Below, in pieces: positions 6,252 to 12,464 of a stretch of 12,467 nucleotides of DNA. How positions within the stretch are numbered: position 1 is the first letter of the stretch; each line of letters opens with the position of its first letter. The translations under genes and the position numbers were made by a program. The stretch is from an uncultured Collinsella sp. (GTDB lineage: Bacteria; Actinomycetota; Coriobacteriia; Coriobacteriales; Coriobacteriaceae): assembly GCA_937926755.1 (NCBI GenBank), contig CALBBA010000184.1:1-12467 (forward strand). Direction: 5' to 3'. The notes under the pieces are model-generated. The model worked only from the letters and a program-made list of their open reading frames with translations, searched no databases and was not told where the DNA came from.

Positions 6252-7628
6252 GTGCGTGCGTTTGCTCGACAAATGACAGAGCGTATGAAGGCGGTGGCGG
6301 CAGCAGGTGCCGTCGCCGCCTTTTGGCTTGCCGTGTGGGTCTTCGCGGCGGCGCTGGTGGCGCAGCCGCTGATCTTGCCGGGGCCGGGTGCTGTTGCCTT
6401 GGCGCTGCTGCGCCTGGTGTGCGATGGCGGTACCTGGGCGATTTTGGCGGGCTCGGGCGCGCGAATACTGGGCGGGCTGGCGCTTGCCGCGGTGTGTGGT
6501 GGCGTGCTTGCCGGAATTTCGTCACTTTCGCGGGCGTTTGCGCACCTGGTGGCTCCGGCGCTGTCGTTTGTAAAGGCGACGCCGGTCGCCTGCGTGGTGG
6601 TCCTGCTGCTTATTTGGTTGGGGTCGGCACGTGTGAGCATCGCGGCGGTCTTTTTGATGGCGCTGCCGGGCGTGTATTTTTCGCTGGCCGAGGGGCTGGC
6701 TCAGGTGAATAAAACGCTGGAGCAGATGTTCCGTCTGCATGGCGTGCGCGGCTGGCGCCTGTTTTGCGCCCATACCTGGCGCGAGGTGCTGCCGTTTGTG
6801 CTTTCGTGCGCCCGTGCCGTGATCGGCATGAGCTGGAAGGCCGGCGTGGCAGCCGAGCTGATCGGCATGGCGGTGGGCACCGTGGGTGAGCGTATCTATC
6901 AGGCAAAGCTTTTGATTGAGACGGCTGATTTGCTGGCGTGGACCGTGCTGGTCGTTGCCGCCTCGTGGGCGTGTGAGCGCGTGCTGGTGTGGCTGCTGCG
7001 GGTTTCGGGACCCGTGGCGTGGCGCGCGGCCGTGCGGGCGCATGGGCATGGACTGCGCGGGCGTGCGGGGGCTGCGAGCGATGGCGCTGCAGCGGAGCTT
7101 GCGCTTGCCGTGGGCGATCGCGCGCCCTGGGCTCCGGCGCTGGACGGGCTGGTGCTCAACGTGCCCGTGGGTGGGCGTATCTGTGTGATGGGCGCTTCGG
7201 GCATGGGCAAGTCGACGCTGCTTTCGTTGGCGGCGGGGGAGTGCGCGCCGTGCTCGATGGTGTTTCAGGATGCGCGCTTGATCGAGTCCGCCTCGGCGCT
7301 GGATAACGTGCTGGTATGCGCCGATGCACGCGTGGACGCCTCGAGTGCTGCGGCCCTGTTGCGCCTGCTGGTGCCGGGGGTCGATGTGCACGCTCGCGTG
7401 GCCGAGCTTTCGGGCGGGCAGCGCCGCCGTGTCGAGATTGCCCGCGCCCTGCTGTGCCCGGGCGGTGCGGTGATTCTTGACGAGCCCTTTACCGGTTTAG
7501 ATACCGTTGCGCGCGACGCATGCGCCGAGGCTGTGCTCGACCTGCTCGACGGCCGCACGCTCTTGCTCGCCACACATGACGTCTCCGACGCTCAGGCCCT
7601 CGATATCTCGGACATCACCACGCTCTAA
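6252..7628 (+). CDS. Fused ABC importer: SsuC-like permease plus compact ATPase domain
   Basis: A single 458-residue chain combines two parts that are normally separate. Residues ~12-250 are a membrane permease with about six hydrophobic segments and an EAA-type cytoplasmic loop (~157-206, with HGVRGWRLF and LP). Residues ~280-458 are an ABC ATPase: Walker A GASGMGKST (314-322), Q-loop Q339, signature LSGGQ (386-390), Walker B VILDE (407-411) and switch H442. Only about 18 residues separate the Walker A lysine from the Q-loop glutamine, about half the usual distance, so the antiparallel beta subdomain is pared down. The whole nucleotide-binding domain is ~180 residues instead of ~240. GTG at 6252 follows GGAG (6242-6245), 3 bases after the binding-protein stop. 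It is very likely the partner of that lipoprotein. All catalytic motifs are present, so it should be active. Confidence 0.88.
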   Translation: MRAFARQMTERMKAVAAAGAVAAFWLAVWVFAAALVAQPLILPGPGAVALALLRLVCDGGTWAILAGSGARILGGLALAAVCGGVLAGISSLSRAFAHLVAPALSFVKATPVACVVVLLLIWLGSARVSIAAVFLMALPGVYFSLAEGLAQVNKTLEQMFRLHGVRGWRLFCAHTWREVLPFVLSCARAVIGMSWKAGVAAELIGMAVGTVGERIYQAKLLIETADLLAWTVLVVAASWACERVLVWLLRVSGPVAWRAAVRAHGHGLRGRAGAASDGAAAELALAVGDRAPWAPALDGLVLNVPVGGRICVMGASGMGKSTLLSLAAGECAPCSMVFQDARLIESASALDNVLVCADARVDASSAAALLRLLVPGVDVHARVAELSGGQRRRVEIARALLCPGGAVILDEPFTGLDTVARDACAEAVLDLLDGRTLLLATHDVSDAQALDISDITTL

Positions 7629-7648
7629 AAACTAACTCAGCAACAAAA

Positions 7649-7679
7649 TGATCCATTTTCCTCCGTCCCCATGGGGTCG
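7649..7679 (+). repeat. 31-bp intergenic direct repeat, copy 1
   Basis: It matches copy 2 (8046-8076) at 28 of 31 positions. The core TTTTCCTCCGTCCCCATGGG is identical in both. Differences are at positions 7, 28 and 31 of the unit. It lies 20 bases after the transporter stop and upstream of the antitoxin gene. In both copies TGTGGTA follows the unit (here at 7682-7688). Confidence 0.85.
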
Positions 7680-7681
7680 GG

Positions 7682-7729
7682 TGTGGTATTCTATCTGCGG
7701 GGTAATACTTAGGAATACCAAGTAATACC
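7682..7729 (+). promoter_or_regulatory. Clustered GGTATT/AATACC boxes with possible extended -10, upstream of the antitoxin gene
   Basis: GGTATTC (7685-7691) and GAATACC (7713-7719) form a perfect inverted pair. GGTAATAC (7701-7708) and TAATACC (7723-7729) add further half-sites. TGGTATTCT at 7684-7692 reads as an extended -10 element without a clear -35. Such clustering resembles an operator, and ribbon-helix-helix antitoxins commonly repress their own promoters, so autoregulation is a reasonable inference. The actual binding protein is unknown. Confidence 0.4.
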
Positions 7730-7751
7730 AACGCTGCAGAAACAAACTCCG

Positions 7752-7808
7752 GATGCGGGCCAATCGGGTTGCCTTCACAGCCCGTCGCCCAGCCGCGTGG
7801 CCCGCATC
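7752..7808 (+). other. Long-range hairpin in the antitoxin leader
   Basis: GATGCGGGCCA (7752-7762) pairs exactly with TGGCCCGCATC (7798-7808), an 11-bp GC-rich stem. It encloses 35 bases that include a smaller CGGG/CCCG stem (7765-7768, 7781-7784). It ends 24 bases before the ribosome binding site of the antitoxin gene. I do not recognise a riboswitch class. Confidence 0.5.
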
Positions 7809-7843
7809 TATCCGCACTACCGTCGTTTCAAAAAGGAAGCGCC

Positions 7844-8044
7844 ATGGCAGAACACATGACCCCCATAGTCGCGAAGGTCTTGCCCGAGGAGAAGGCGGCC
7901 TTCGCGGCGGCAACCCAGCTCGTGGGCACCACGCCGTCCAACGCCATCCGCATGTTTATCGCCGCGTTCAATCGCTGCGGCACCTTCCCGTTTGACATCT
8001 CGCCCAACGGGGCCTTTGGCACTGCGCCTGATTCTCATCAATAA
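7844..8044 (+). CDS. RelB/DinJ-family antitoxin, orphan
   Basis: This is a 66-residue protein with the feel of the RelB/DinJ ribbon-helix-helix family. A short N-terminal strand (PIVAKVLPEEKAAF, 7-20) is followed by the family-typical helix LVGTTPSNAIRMFIAAFNRCGTFPFDI (26-52), where SNAI.MF and G..PF.I are the recognisable positions. Family members bind DNA as dimers and neutralise a YafQ/RelE-type toxin. ATG at 7844 follows AAGGAAG (7833-7839). No toxin gene follows: one base after the stop comes repeat copy 2, then an unrelated membrane protease. It is therefore an orphan or the remnant of a toxin-antitoxin pair. The boxes at 7685-7729 may be its operator. The family call rests on a short sequence. 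Confidence 0.72.
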   Translation: MAEHMTPIVAKVLPEEKAAFAAATQLVGTTPSNAIRMFIAAFNRCGTFPFDISPNGAFGTAPDSHQ

Positions 8045-8045
8045 G

Positions 8046-8076
8046 TGATCCGTTTTCCTCCGTCCCCATGGGATCA
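8046..8076 (+). repeat. 31-bp intergenic direct repeat, copy 2
   Basis: Second copy of the unit at 7649-7679. Its ends TGATCC and GGATCA are inverted repeats of each other, giving a nearly palindromic border. It begins one base after the antitoxin stop and stands upstream of the CPBP gene. TGTGGTA follows at 8091-8097. Confidence 0.85.
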
Positions 8077-8093
8077 GCTCTCTGCCGAGTTGT

Positions 8094-8101
8094 GGTAGAA
8101 C
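8094..8101 (+). promoter_or_regulatory. Candidate extended -10 for the CPBP gene
   Basis: TGTGGTAGAAC contains TG-G-TAGAAC, an extended -10 pattern, with no good -35. A start near 8108 would give a leader of about 20 bases before the ATG at 8128. The similar placement of TGTGGTA after repeat copy 1 is the main reason to note it. Confidence 0.25.
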
Positions 8102-8127
8102 TAAGGAACGGTTTTGAGGAGGTTGGC

Positions 8128-9039
8128 ATGCTCAATGCGATGATTTGGGCGCTTGCCTGTTTTGGCGTCGTCGCTGCCGATATTGCCCTGAGCGTCGTTT
8201 TGTTTTCCGCCCTTGGCGTCGCATCGGTGTTCATGGGTTTTTCGATCGACGACCTCGATATCCAATTGCTTCAGGCTGTCGCGCAGGCGGCATCGTTTTT
8301 GATGGCGCTGCTGTGGTGGCGTTATCTGTGGCCGCGTTCGTTTATGGCACGCCGGCAAAGCGAGCACCCGCTCGGCGGGGGAGCGCGTGGGGCGTGGAAA
8401 CGCATCGCCTGCGTTATCGTGATTGGCCTGGCCCTGCAGGTGGTCGTTGGCTACGTGACAGACGCCGTGCTGTCGCTGTTGCCCGATGCCGCGGCCGACT
8501 ACAGCGAGCTTGTCGAGGAAACAGGCATGGGCGACACCAGTTATCTCGCCGTCCTGACTACGGTGCTCGGCGCCCCATTTTGTGAAGAGCTGCTGGTGCG
8601 CGGCATTATTTTTGAGTTTTCGCTCCGAGCGTTTAATCCGCAGTGCCGCCCACTTTGGAAGCGCCGGCGTCGTGCGAGCGCGCAGGACGGCGCCATGGTG
8701 CCCTGGGCGGCCCCAAGTACGTGGGGTATTGCCGCGACGATTGTGCTGCAGGCGGCAATCTTCGGTTTTATGCACATGAATTGGGTGCAGGGTTGCTACG
8801 CGGGTGCCGCCGGCCTCATCTTTGGTTGGGTGCTCGTGACGACCGGAAAGCTCCGCTACACGATCCTGCTGCACTTTGCCTTTAATGCCGGGTCGTATCT
8901 CATGACGTTGCTCTGGTTTGTGAACACGCCGCTCGATGTGGCAATTACGGTCGCTATCGCCGGCGTCATCCTCGTTGAGGCAATGCGTTCGCTGCACCAC
9001 GCGTGTGGGGTGGATGCAGCGAGCGCACCGCTGCCCTAG
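8128..9039 (+). CDS. CPBP (CAAX-type) intramembrane metalloprotease family protein
   Basis: This is a 303-residue multi-pass membrane protein. The conserved CPBP/Rce1 motifs are all present in the C-terminal half: EELLVR (E153, E154, R158), FGFMH (H216) and HFAFN (H249, N253). These glutamate and histidine residues form the presumed metal-dependent active site. Hydrophobic segments lie roughly at 5-30, 47-68, 92-112, 137-150, 200-217, 222-240, 244-263 and 268-287. A basic loop, WKRRRRAS (177-184), sits between motifs 1 and 2. ATG at 8128 is preceded by GAGGAGG (8116-8122); an earlier in-frame ATG at 8068 lies inside repeat copy 2 and is rejected. Bacterial relatives act in bacteriocin self-immunity or peptide processing, but the substrate here is unknown and no bacteriocin gene is adjacent. 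The stop overlaps that of the convergent radical SAM gene. Confidence 0.88.
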   Translation: MLNAMIWALACFGVVAADIALSVVLFSALGVASVFMGFSIDDLDIQLLQAVAQAASFLMALLWWRYLWPRSFMARRQSEHPLGGGARGAWKRIACVIVIGLALQVVVGYVTDAVLSLLPDAAADYSELVEETGMGDTSYLAVLTTVLGAPFCEELLVRGIIFEFSLRAFNPQCRPLWKRRRRASAQDGAMVPWAAPSTWGIAATIVLQAAIFGFMHMNWVQGCYAGAAGLIFGWVLVTTGKLRYTILLHFAFNAGSYLMTLLWFVNTPLDVAITVAIAGVILVEAMRSLHHACGVDAASAPLP

Positions 9040-11168
9040 TTGCGGCGTCCGCCTCCGTTGGCGCCCTGACGCCCCTGGGCCGCGCGATTGCGACCGGCAG
9101 TGTTCTGTGCGCGCGACATGCCGCTGTGCCCCTTGCTACCCTTGGGCCCCTTGCCGGCGCCACCGTGCGGCTTGCCGCCCTTCTTGCCGGTTCCATGCCC
9201 GCCGTTGGCAGATGTCTCGCCCGGGCGCGGCGGCACGGGACGAATCAGGCAATGCTTGGTGTAGCCAATCAGATCGCGGCGGCCGGCTTTTTCCAGCGCC
9301 TCGCGCACGAGCTTGTAGTTCTCGGGCTTGCGATACTGGATGAGCGCACGCTGCATGGCCTTCTCGTGCGGGTCGCGCGCCACGTAGATCGGCTGCATGG
9401 TGCGCGGATCCACGCCGGTGTAGTACATGCACGTCGACATGGTGGACGGCGTGGGGTAGAAGTCCTGCACCTGCTCGGGCATGTAGCCCATGTCGCGCAC
9501 GGCTTCGGCAAGGTCCACGGCTTCCTTCATGGTTGAGCCCGGGTGGCTCGATATCAGATACGGCACCACGTACTGCTTGAGTCCGTATTCGCGGTTCAAG
9601 CGCTCAAATTTGCGGCAGAACGCATCGTAGACGGCGCGGCTTGGTTTGCCCATTACGGAGAGCACCGCATCGCTCACGTGCTCGGGCGCTACGCGTAGCT
9701 GGCCCGAGACATGGTGTTCCAGCAGCTCGCGCAAAAACTCGTCCGAGGCATCGGCCATGGTGTAGTCAAAACGGATGCCGCTGCGGACAAAGACCTTCTT
9801 GACGCCCGGCAGCTGACGCAGGTCGCGCAGCAGCTGCGTGTAGCCGCTCTCGTCGACCACCATGTTCTTGCACACGCTCGGCCATAGGCAGCGCTTGTTC
9901 TTGCACACGCCGTGCTTGAGCTGCTTGTCACAGGCAGGGCGGCTAAAGTTTGCCGTCGGTCCGCCCACGTCGTTGATGTAGCCCTTAAACTCGGGATCGC
10001 GCGTGAGCAGCTCGGCCTCGCGCATGATCGAATCGTGGCTGCGCATCTGCAGCACGCGCCCCTGGTGGAAGGTGAGGGCGCAAAACGAGCACTCGCCAAA
10101 ACAGCCACGGTTGGAGCTAATGGAAAACTTGATCTCGGCAAAGGCCGGCACGCCGCCTGCCGCGTCGTAGTCGGGATGCCAATCGCGTGCGTAGGGGAGC
10201 TCGGCCACCTCGTCCATCTCATCGGTGGTGAGCGTCGCCGACGGCGGGTTCTGCACCACATAGACGCTGTTGGGGTAGGGCTCTACCAGACGATGCCCGG
10301 TGATGGGGTCCATGTTCTGCTGCTGCACGTTAAAGCTGCGCGCGTAGTTGAGCTTGTCGGCGGTAAGGTCGTCCCAGCTGGGCAGCAGGTCGTAGTCGTA
10401 GACCTCGTCGAGCGAACCCGTGCGGTAAACGGTGCCGTTGATATAGGTGATCTGGTCGACGGGCAGTCCCGCGTCGAGCGCGTCGGCGATCTCGACGATC
10501 GCATGCTCGCCCATGCCGTAGATGAGGATGTCGGCGCCCGAGTCGAGCAGCACCGAGCGCTTGAGCTTGTCCTGCCAATAGTCGTAGTGGGCCAGACGGC
10601 GCAGGCTTGCCTCGATGCCACCGATGATGATGGGAGCGTCCTTGAACGTCTGGCGGATGAGGTTGCCGTAGACCGTGACGGCACGGTTGGGGCGGTGGCC
10701 TTCCTCGCCGCCGGGGGTATAGGCGTCGGTGTGGCGGCGGTGCTTGGTCACCGAATAGTGGTTGACCATGGAGTCCATGTTGCCGGCGCTGACGAGAAAG
10801 CCCAGGCGCGGCTCGCCGAGCACCGTGATGCTGGCGGGGTCGGTCCAGTCGGGCTGGCAGATAATGCCCACCTTGTAACCGTGTGCGTCGAGGACGCGGC
10901 TGATGATGGCCATGCCAAAGCTGGGGTGGTCCACGTAGGCGTCGCCGCAGATGTAGACAAAGTCGCACTGGTCCCAGCCGCGTGCGTCCATGTCGGCGCG
11001 GCTGACGGGGAGGAACTTATCGCGGCCCGGGCGCCAGGGGCGGACAGGCGCTGCTGGGGCATGAGGGGCATTGCCGCCCTCGGCCCTGCTTCCACCCCTT
11101 TTGTGCTGGCCGCGCTGGGCATGCTTGCCGTGCTGGTTGTTCTGAGCGTGCTGAGGCTTATTTGCCAC
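9036..11168 (-). CDS. ygiQ: YgiQ-family radical SAM protein
   Basis: This is a predicted cytoplasmic radical S-adenosylmethionine enzyme of 710 residues. The order is a basic His/Gln/Arg-rich N-terminus (1-47), the YgiQ N-terminal domain with FLPVSRADMDARGWDQCDF (~52-70) and IIIGGIEASLRR (~180-191), and the radical SAM core with SNRGCFGECSFCAL. There C356, C360 and C363 are the CX3CX2C ligands of the [4Fe-4S] cluster. A low-complexity Gly/Lys/Arg tail (648-710) follows, possibly nucleic-acid binding. The GTG at 11168 is chosen because GGGAGGG sits 4 bases upstream on the minus strand. The open frame runs on upstream to 11354 but lacks conserved sequence there. The reaction of YgiQ is not established to my knowledge. 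It stands alone on the minus strand and shares its last 4 bases with the CPBP gene. Confidence 0.93.
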   Translation of the reverse strand: MANKPQHAQNNQHGKHAQRGQHKRGGSRAEGGNAPHAPAAPVRPWRPGRDKFLPVSRADMDARGWDQCDFVYICGDAYVDHPSFGMAIISRVLDAHGYKVGIICQPDWTDPASITVLGEPRLGFLVSAGNMDSMVNHYSVTKHRRHTDAYTPGGEEGHRPNRAVTVYGNLIRQTFKDAPIIIGGIEASLRRLAHYDYWQDKLKRSVLLDSGADILIYGMGEHAIVEIADALDAGLPVDQITYINGTVYRTGSLDEVYDYDLLPSWDDLTADKLNYARSFNVQQQNMDPITGHRLVEPYPNSVYVVQNPPSATLTTDEMDEVAELPYARDWHPDYDAAGGVPAFAEIKFSISSNRGCFGECSFCALTFHQGRVLQMRSHDSIMREAELLTRDPEFKGYINDVGGPTANFSRPACDKQLKHGVCKNKRCLWPSVCKNMVVDESGYTQLLRDLRQLPGVKKVFVRSGIRFDYTMADASDEFLRELLEHHVSGQLRVAPEHVSDAVLSVMGKPSRAVYDAFCRKFERLNREYGLKQYVVPYLISSHPGSTMKEAVDLAEAVRDMGYMPEQVQDFYPTPSTMSTCMYYTGVDPRTMQPIYVARDPHEKAMQRALIQYRKPENYKLVREALEKAGRRDLIGYTKHCLIRPVPPRPGETSANGGHGTGKKGGKPHGGAGKGPKGSKGHSGMSRAQNTAGRNRAAQGRQGANGGGRRN

Positions 11169-11205
11169 GATCCCTCCCATTGTTAGTATGCTGCACGTAA
11201 TTGTA

Positions 11206-11240
11206 ACCAGTCTTTTTGGGACGGGGCTAAAAAGACTGGT
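11206..11240. repeat. Perfect 12-bp-stem hairpin between divergent genes
   Basis: ACCAGTCTTTTT (11206-11217) and AAAAAGACTGGT (11229-11240) pair perfectly around the 11-base loop GGGACGGGGCT. It lies 38 bases upstream of the ygiQ start, so it would be in that gene's leader or promoter on the minus strand. The style resembles dispersed intergenic repeats of Collinsella. The T-run is inside the stem, so it is not a classical terminator. Confidence 0.65.
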
Positions 11241-11436
11241 GGAGTACACGAGCTGGCGGATCGACGCGTCGATGCGGGTGTCGGGACCGAGCCCGCCGTT
11301 TGTTTCCAGACTGTGTATCCCCGTGCCGAAGGGGCCGTCTCGCGCGCACGCCATGTTGTCAATGGGTTACAGTATGAACGGCGGCTATGTTTCCGCCAAC
11401 GCACGAGAGAGTCGTCAACAAGGAGGATGCACGACG
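11241..11436. other. Intergenic stretch before the DUF1275 gene
   Basis: No supported gene. It contains a 14-base perfect palindrome, ATCGACGCGTCGAT (11260-11273), and a 5-bp stem GGCGG/CCGCC near 11380-11397. TTGTCA (11356-11361) followed by TACAGTATGAA is suggestive of a promoter, but the spacing to any -10 is wrong. Open frames on both strands here are extensions of the neighbouring genes without family similarity. Confidence 0.45.
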
Positions 11437-12153
11437 ATGCAGCGTGCCAAACAGATATCGGAGTCTATTGAGCTGGGCATCATCTTGGCGCTCGCCGGTG
11501 GCTTTATGGATGTGTATTCGTACATTGGGCGCGATCATGTTTTCGCCAACGCGCAGACGGGCAACATACTGCTGGTGGGCGTGAGCATCTCGGAGGGCAA
11601 TTGGGCACTTGCGGGGCGTTACTTCTTCCCTGTGGTTTCGTTTGCTGTGGGCATTATGCTTGCCGACCTGGTTCACGAGCGGTTTGGCAGTGTGATTCAC
11701 TGGCGCCAGGTGACGGTGTTTTTTGAAGCCGTTATCTTGCTGGGCGTGAGCTTTATTCCGGGCGGCGATTTCAACCTGCTCGCCAACTGCCTCACTTCGT
11801 TTGCCTGCGGTATGCAGGTCGAGAGCTTCCGCAAGATCCACGGGCATGGCATCGCGACGACGATGTGCATCGGCAACCTGCGCTCGGCGCTACAGAACGT
11901 CGACGATTACATCATCACCCACAGGCGCGGCTTTTTGGAAAACGGCCTGCTCTACTTTGGCGTGATCTTTATCTTTGTGTTTGGCGCCGTGTTGGGCAAC
12001 TGGTGTATTGAGCGCATGGGCCTGCATGCCATCGTCGTGGCGAGCTTGCTGCTGTTTGTCGCGTTTGCCATCATGTTCATCGACCGCGAGCGCGACTTGC
12101 GCTTACGCTGGAAGGTTGCGGCCGAGGCTTGGAAAGAGGGCTGTCGAAAGTAA
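11437..12153 (+). CDS. DUF1275 (YoaK-like) membrane protein
   Basis: This is a 238-residue integral membrane protein with about six hydrophobic segments (~12-30, 62-78, 92-107, 112-125, 170-188, 195-214). The family signature is clear near the N-terminus: AGGFMDVYSYIGRDHVFANAQTGN (20-43), with the GxxD and TGN landmarks of DUF1275. A second conserved stretch is CGMQVESFRKI (124-134), followed by TTMCIGNLRSAL (141-152). ATG at 11437 follows AGGAGG (11421-11426) with 10 bases between. The family has no established function that I know of. It stands alone, divergent from ygiQ, with a hairpin and an intrinsic terminator right behind it. Confidence 0.9.
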   Translation: MQRAKQISESIELGIILALAGGFMDVYSYIGRDHVFANAQTGNILLVGVSISEGNWALAGRYFFPVVSFAVGIMLADLVHERFGSVIHWRQVTVFFEAVILLGVSFIPGGDFNLLANCLTSFACGMQVESFRKIHGHGIATTMCIGNLRSALQNVDDYIITHRRGFLENGLLYFGVIFIFVFGAVLGNWCIERMGLHAIVVASLLLFVAFAIMFIDRERDLRLRWKVAAEAWKEGCRK

Positions 12154-12161
12154 CCGAATGC

Positions 12162-12184
12162 GGCAAAGGGGCTGTCCCTTTGCC
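12162..12184 (+). other. 9-bp-stem hairpin after the DUF1275 gene
   Basis: GGCAAAGGG (12162-12170) pairs perfectly with CCCTTTGCC (12176-12184) around a 5-base loop, 8 bases after the stop. AGATAG follows, with no T-run, so it may stabilise the mRNA end or assist the terminator just downstream. Confidence 0.6.
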
Positions 12185-12203
12185 AGATAGATCGATAATG
12201 GGG

Positions 12204-12235
12204 AGGGGACGGCCATCTCGGCCGCCCCCTTTTTT
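12204..12235 (+). terminator. Intrinsic terminator of the DUF1275 gene
   Basis: GGGGACGGCC (12205-12214) pairs with GGCCGCCCCC (12220-12229), with one A-C mismatch and the loop ATCTC. Six Ts follow directly (12230-12235). It is the best intrinsic terminator in the window. Confidence 0.88.
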
Positions 12236-12332
12236 GAGTCTTAAGCCTAAGGTGCATGTTTGTAATGACAAGATTTGACGTCAGCAAAGCGTGCTGCTTA
12301 AGGCTATAGAATAAAAATGTCATCTTTCTAGC

Positions 12333-12338
12333 TATAAT
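12333..12338 (+). promoter_or_regulatory. Consensus -10 box TATAAT in the AT-rich right end
   Basis: A perfect TATAAT stands upstream of the mini-ORF at 12361. No good -35 lies 16-18 bases before it; the nearest TTGACG (12275-12280) is too far. A start near 12345 would leave a leader of about 16 bases that just includes the ribosome binding site. Confidence 0.35.
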
Positions 12339-12360
12339 TATTAGTTGAGGGGATGGACAT

Positions 12361-12420
12361 ATGCCAGAGCTTTTTATTCAAAATAAGACGACAGTAATCA
12401 AGTTGTTAGCGTCGGAATAA
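12361..12420 (+). CDS. Possible 19-residue mini-ORF (leader peptide or remnant)
   Basis: ATG at 12361 runs to TAA at 12418-12420 and encodes MPELFIQNKTTVIKLLASE. GAGGGG (12347-12352) is a good ribosome binding site 8 bases upstream, and TATAAT stands further upstream. A strong hairpin follows 14 bases after the stop. This promoter, mini-ORF and hairpin order is that of a leader peptide, but there is no telling run of regulatory codons. It could equally be chance or the stump of a lost gene. It is much more AT-rich than every other gene here. Confidence 0.3.
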   Translation: MPELFIQNKTTVIKLLASE

Positions 12421-12434
12421 TTTAGCCAAATATA

Positions 12435-12464
12435 GTCGGCCGAGATTGACCAATCCCGGCCGAC
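12435..12464. other. Strong hairpin at the right edge
   Basis: Arms 12435-12447 and 12452-12464 pair over 13 positions with one A-C mismatch, around the loop GACC. The core GTCGGCCG/CGGCCGAC is very GC-rich inside an AT-rich stretch. Only CCA follows before the window ends, so a T-run on the plus strand cannot be judged. The minus-side flank is not a clean T-run. Confidence 0.55.

Noticed and set aside
6522..7391. 289-codon minus-strand open frame
   Set aside because: Antisense to the permease-ATPase fusion; His/Gln/Arg-rich nonsense composition.
7753..7995. 80-codon open frame overlapping the antitoxin gene in another frame
   Set aside because: Arg-rich shadow; the frame used by the antitoxin has family similarity and a ribosome binding site.
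7649..8076. CRISPR-like interpretation of the two 31-bp repeats
   Set aside because: Only two copies, about 400 bases apart with a gene between; no regular spacers and no cas genes.
8068..8127. Earlier ATG start for the CPBP gene
   Set aside because: It lies inside repeat copy 2 and adds 20 non-membrane residues; the ATG at 8128 has GAGGAGG at ideal spacing.
9912..11186. 424-codon plus-strand open frame
   Set aside because: Antisense to ygiQ; Val/Gly/Ala-rich with no recognisable fold, and it does not fit between genes with proper signals.
11169..11354. 62-residue N-terminal extension of the YgiQ protein
   Set aside because: No family similarity, no ribosome binding site, and it would read through the perfect hairpin at 11206-11240.
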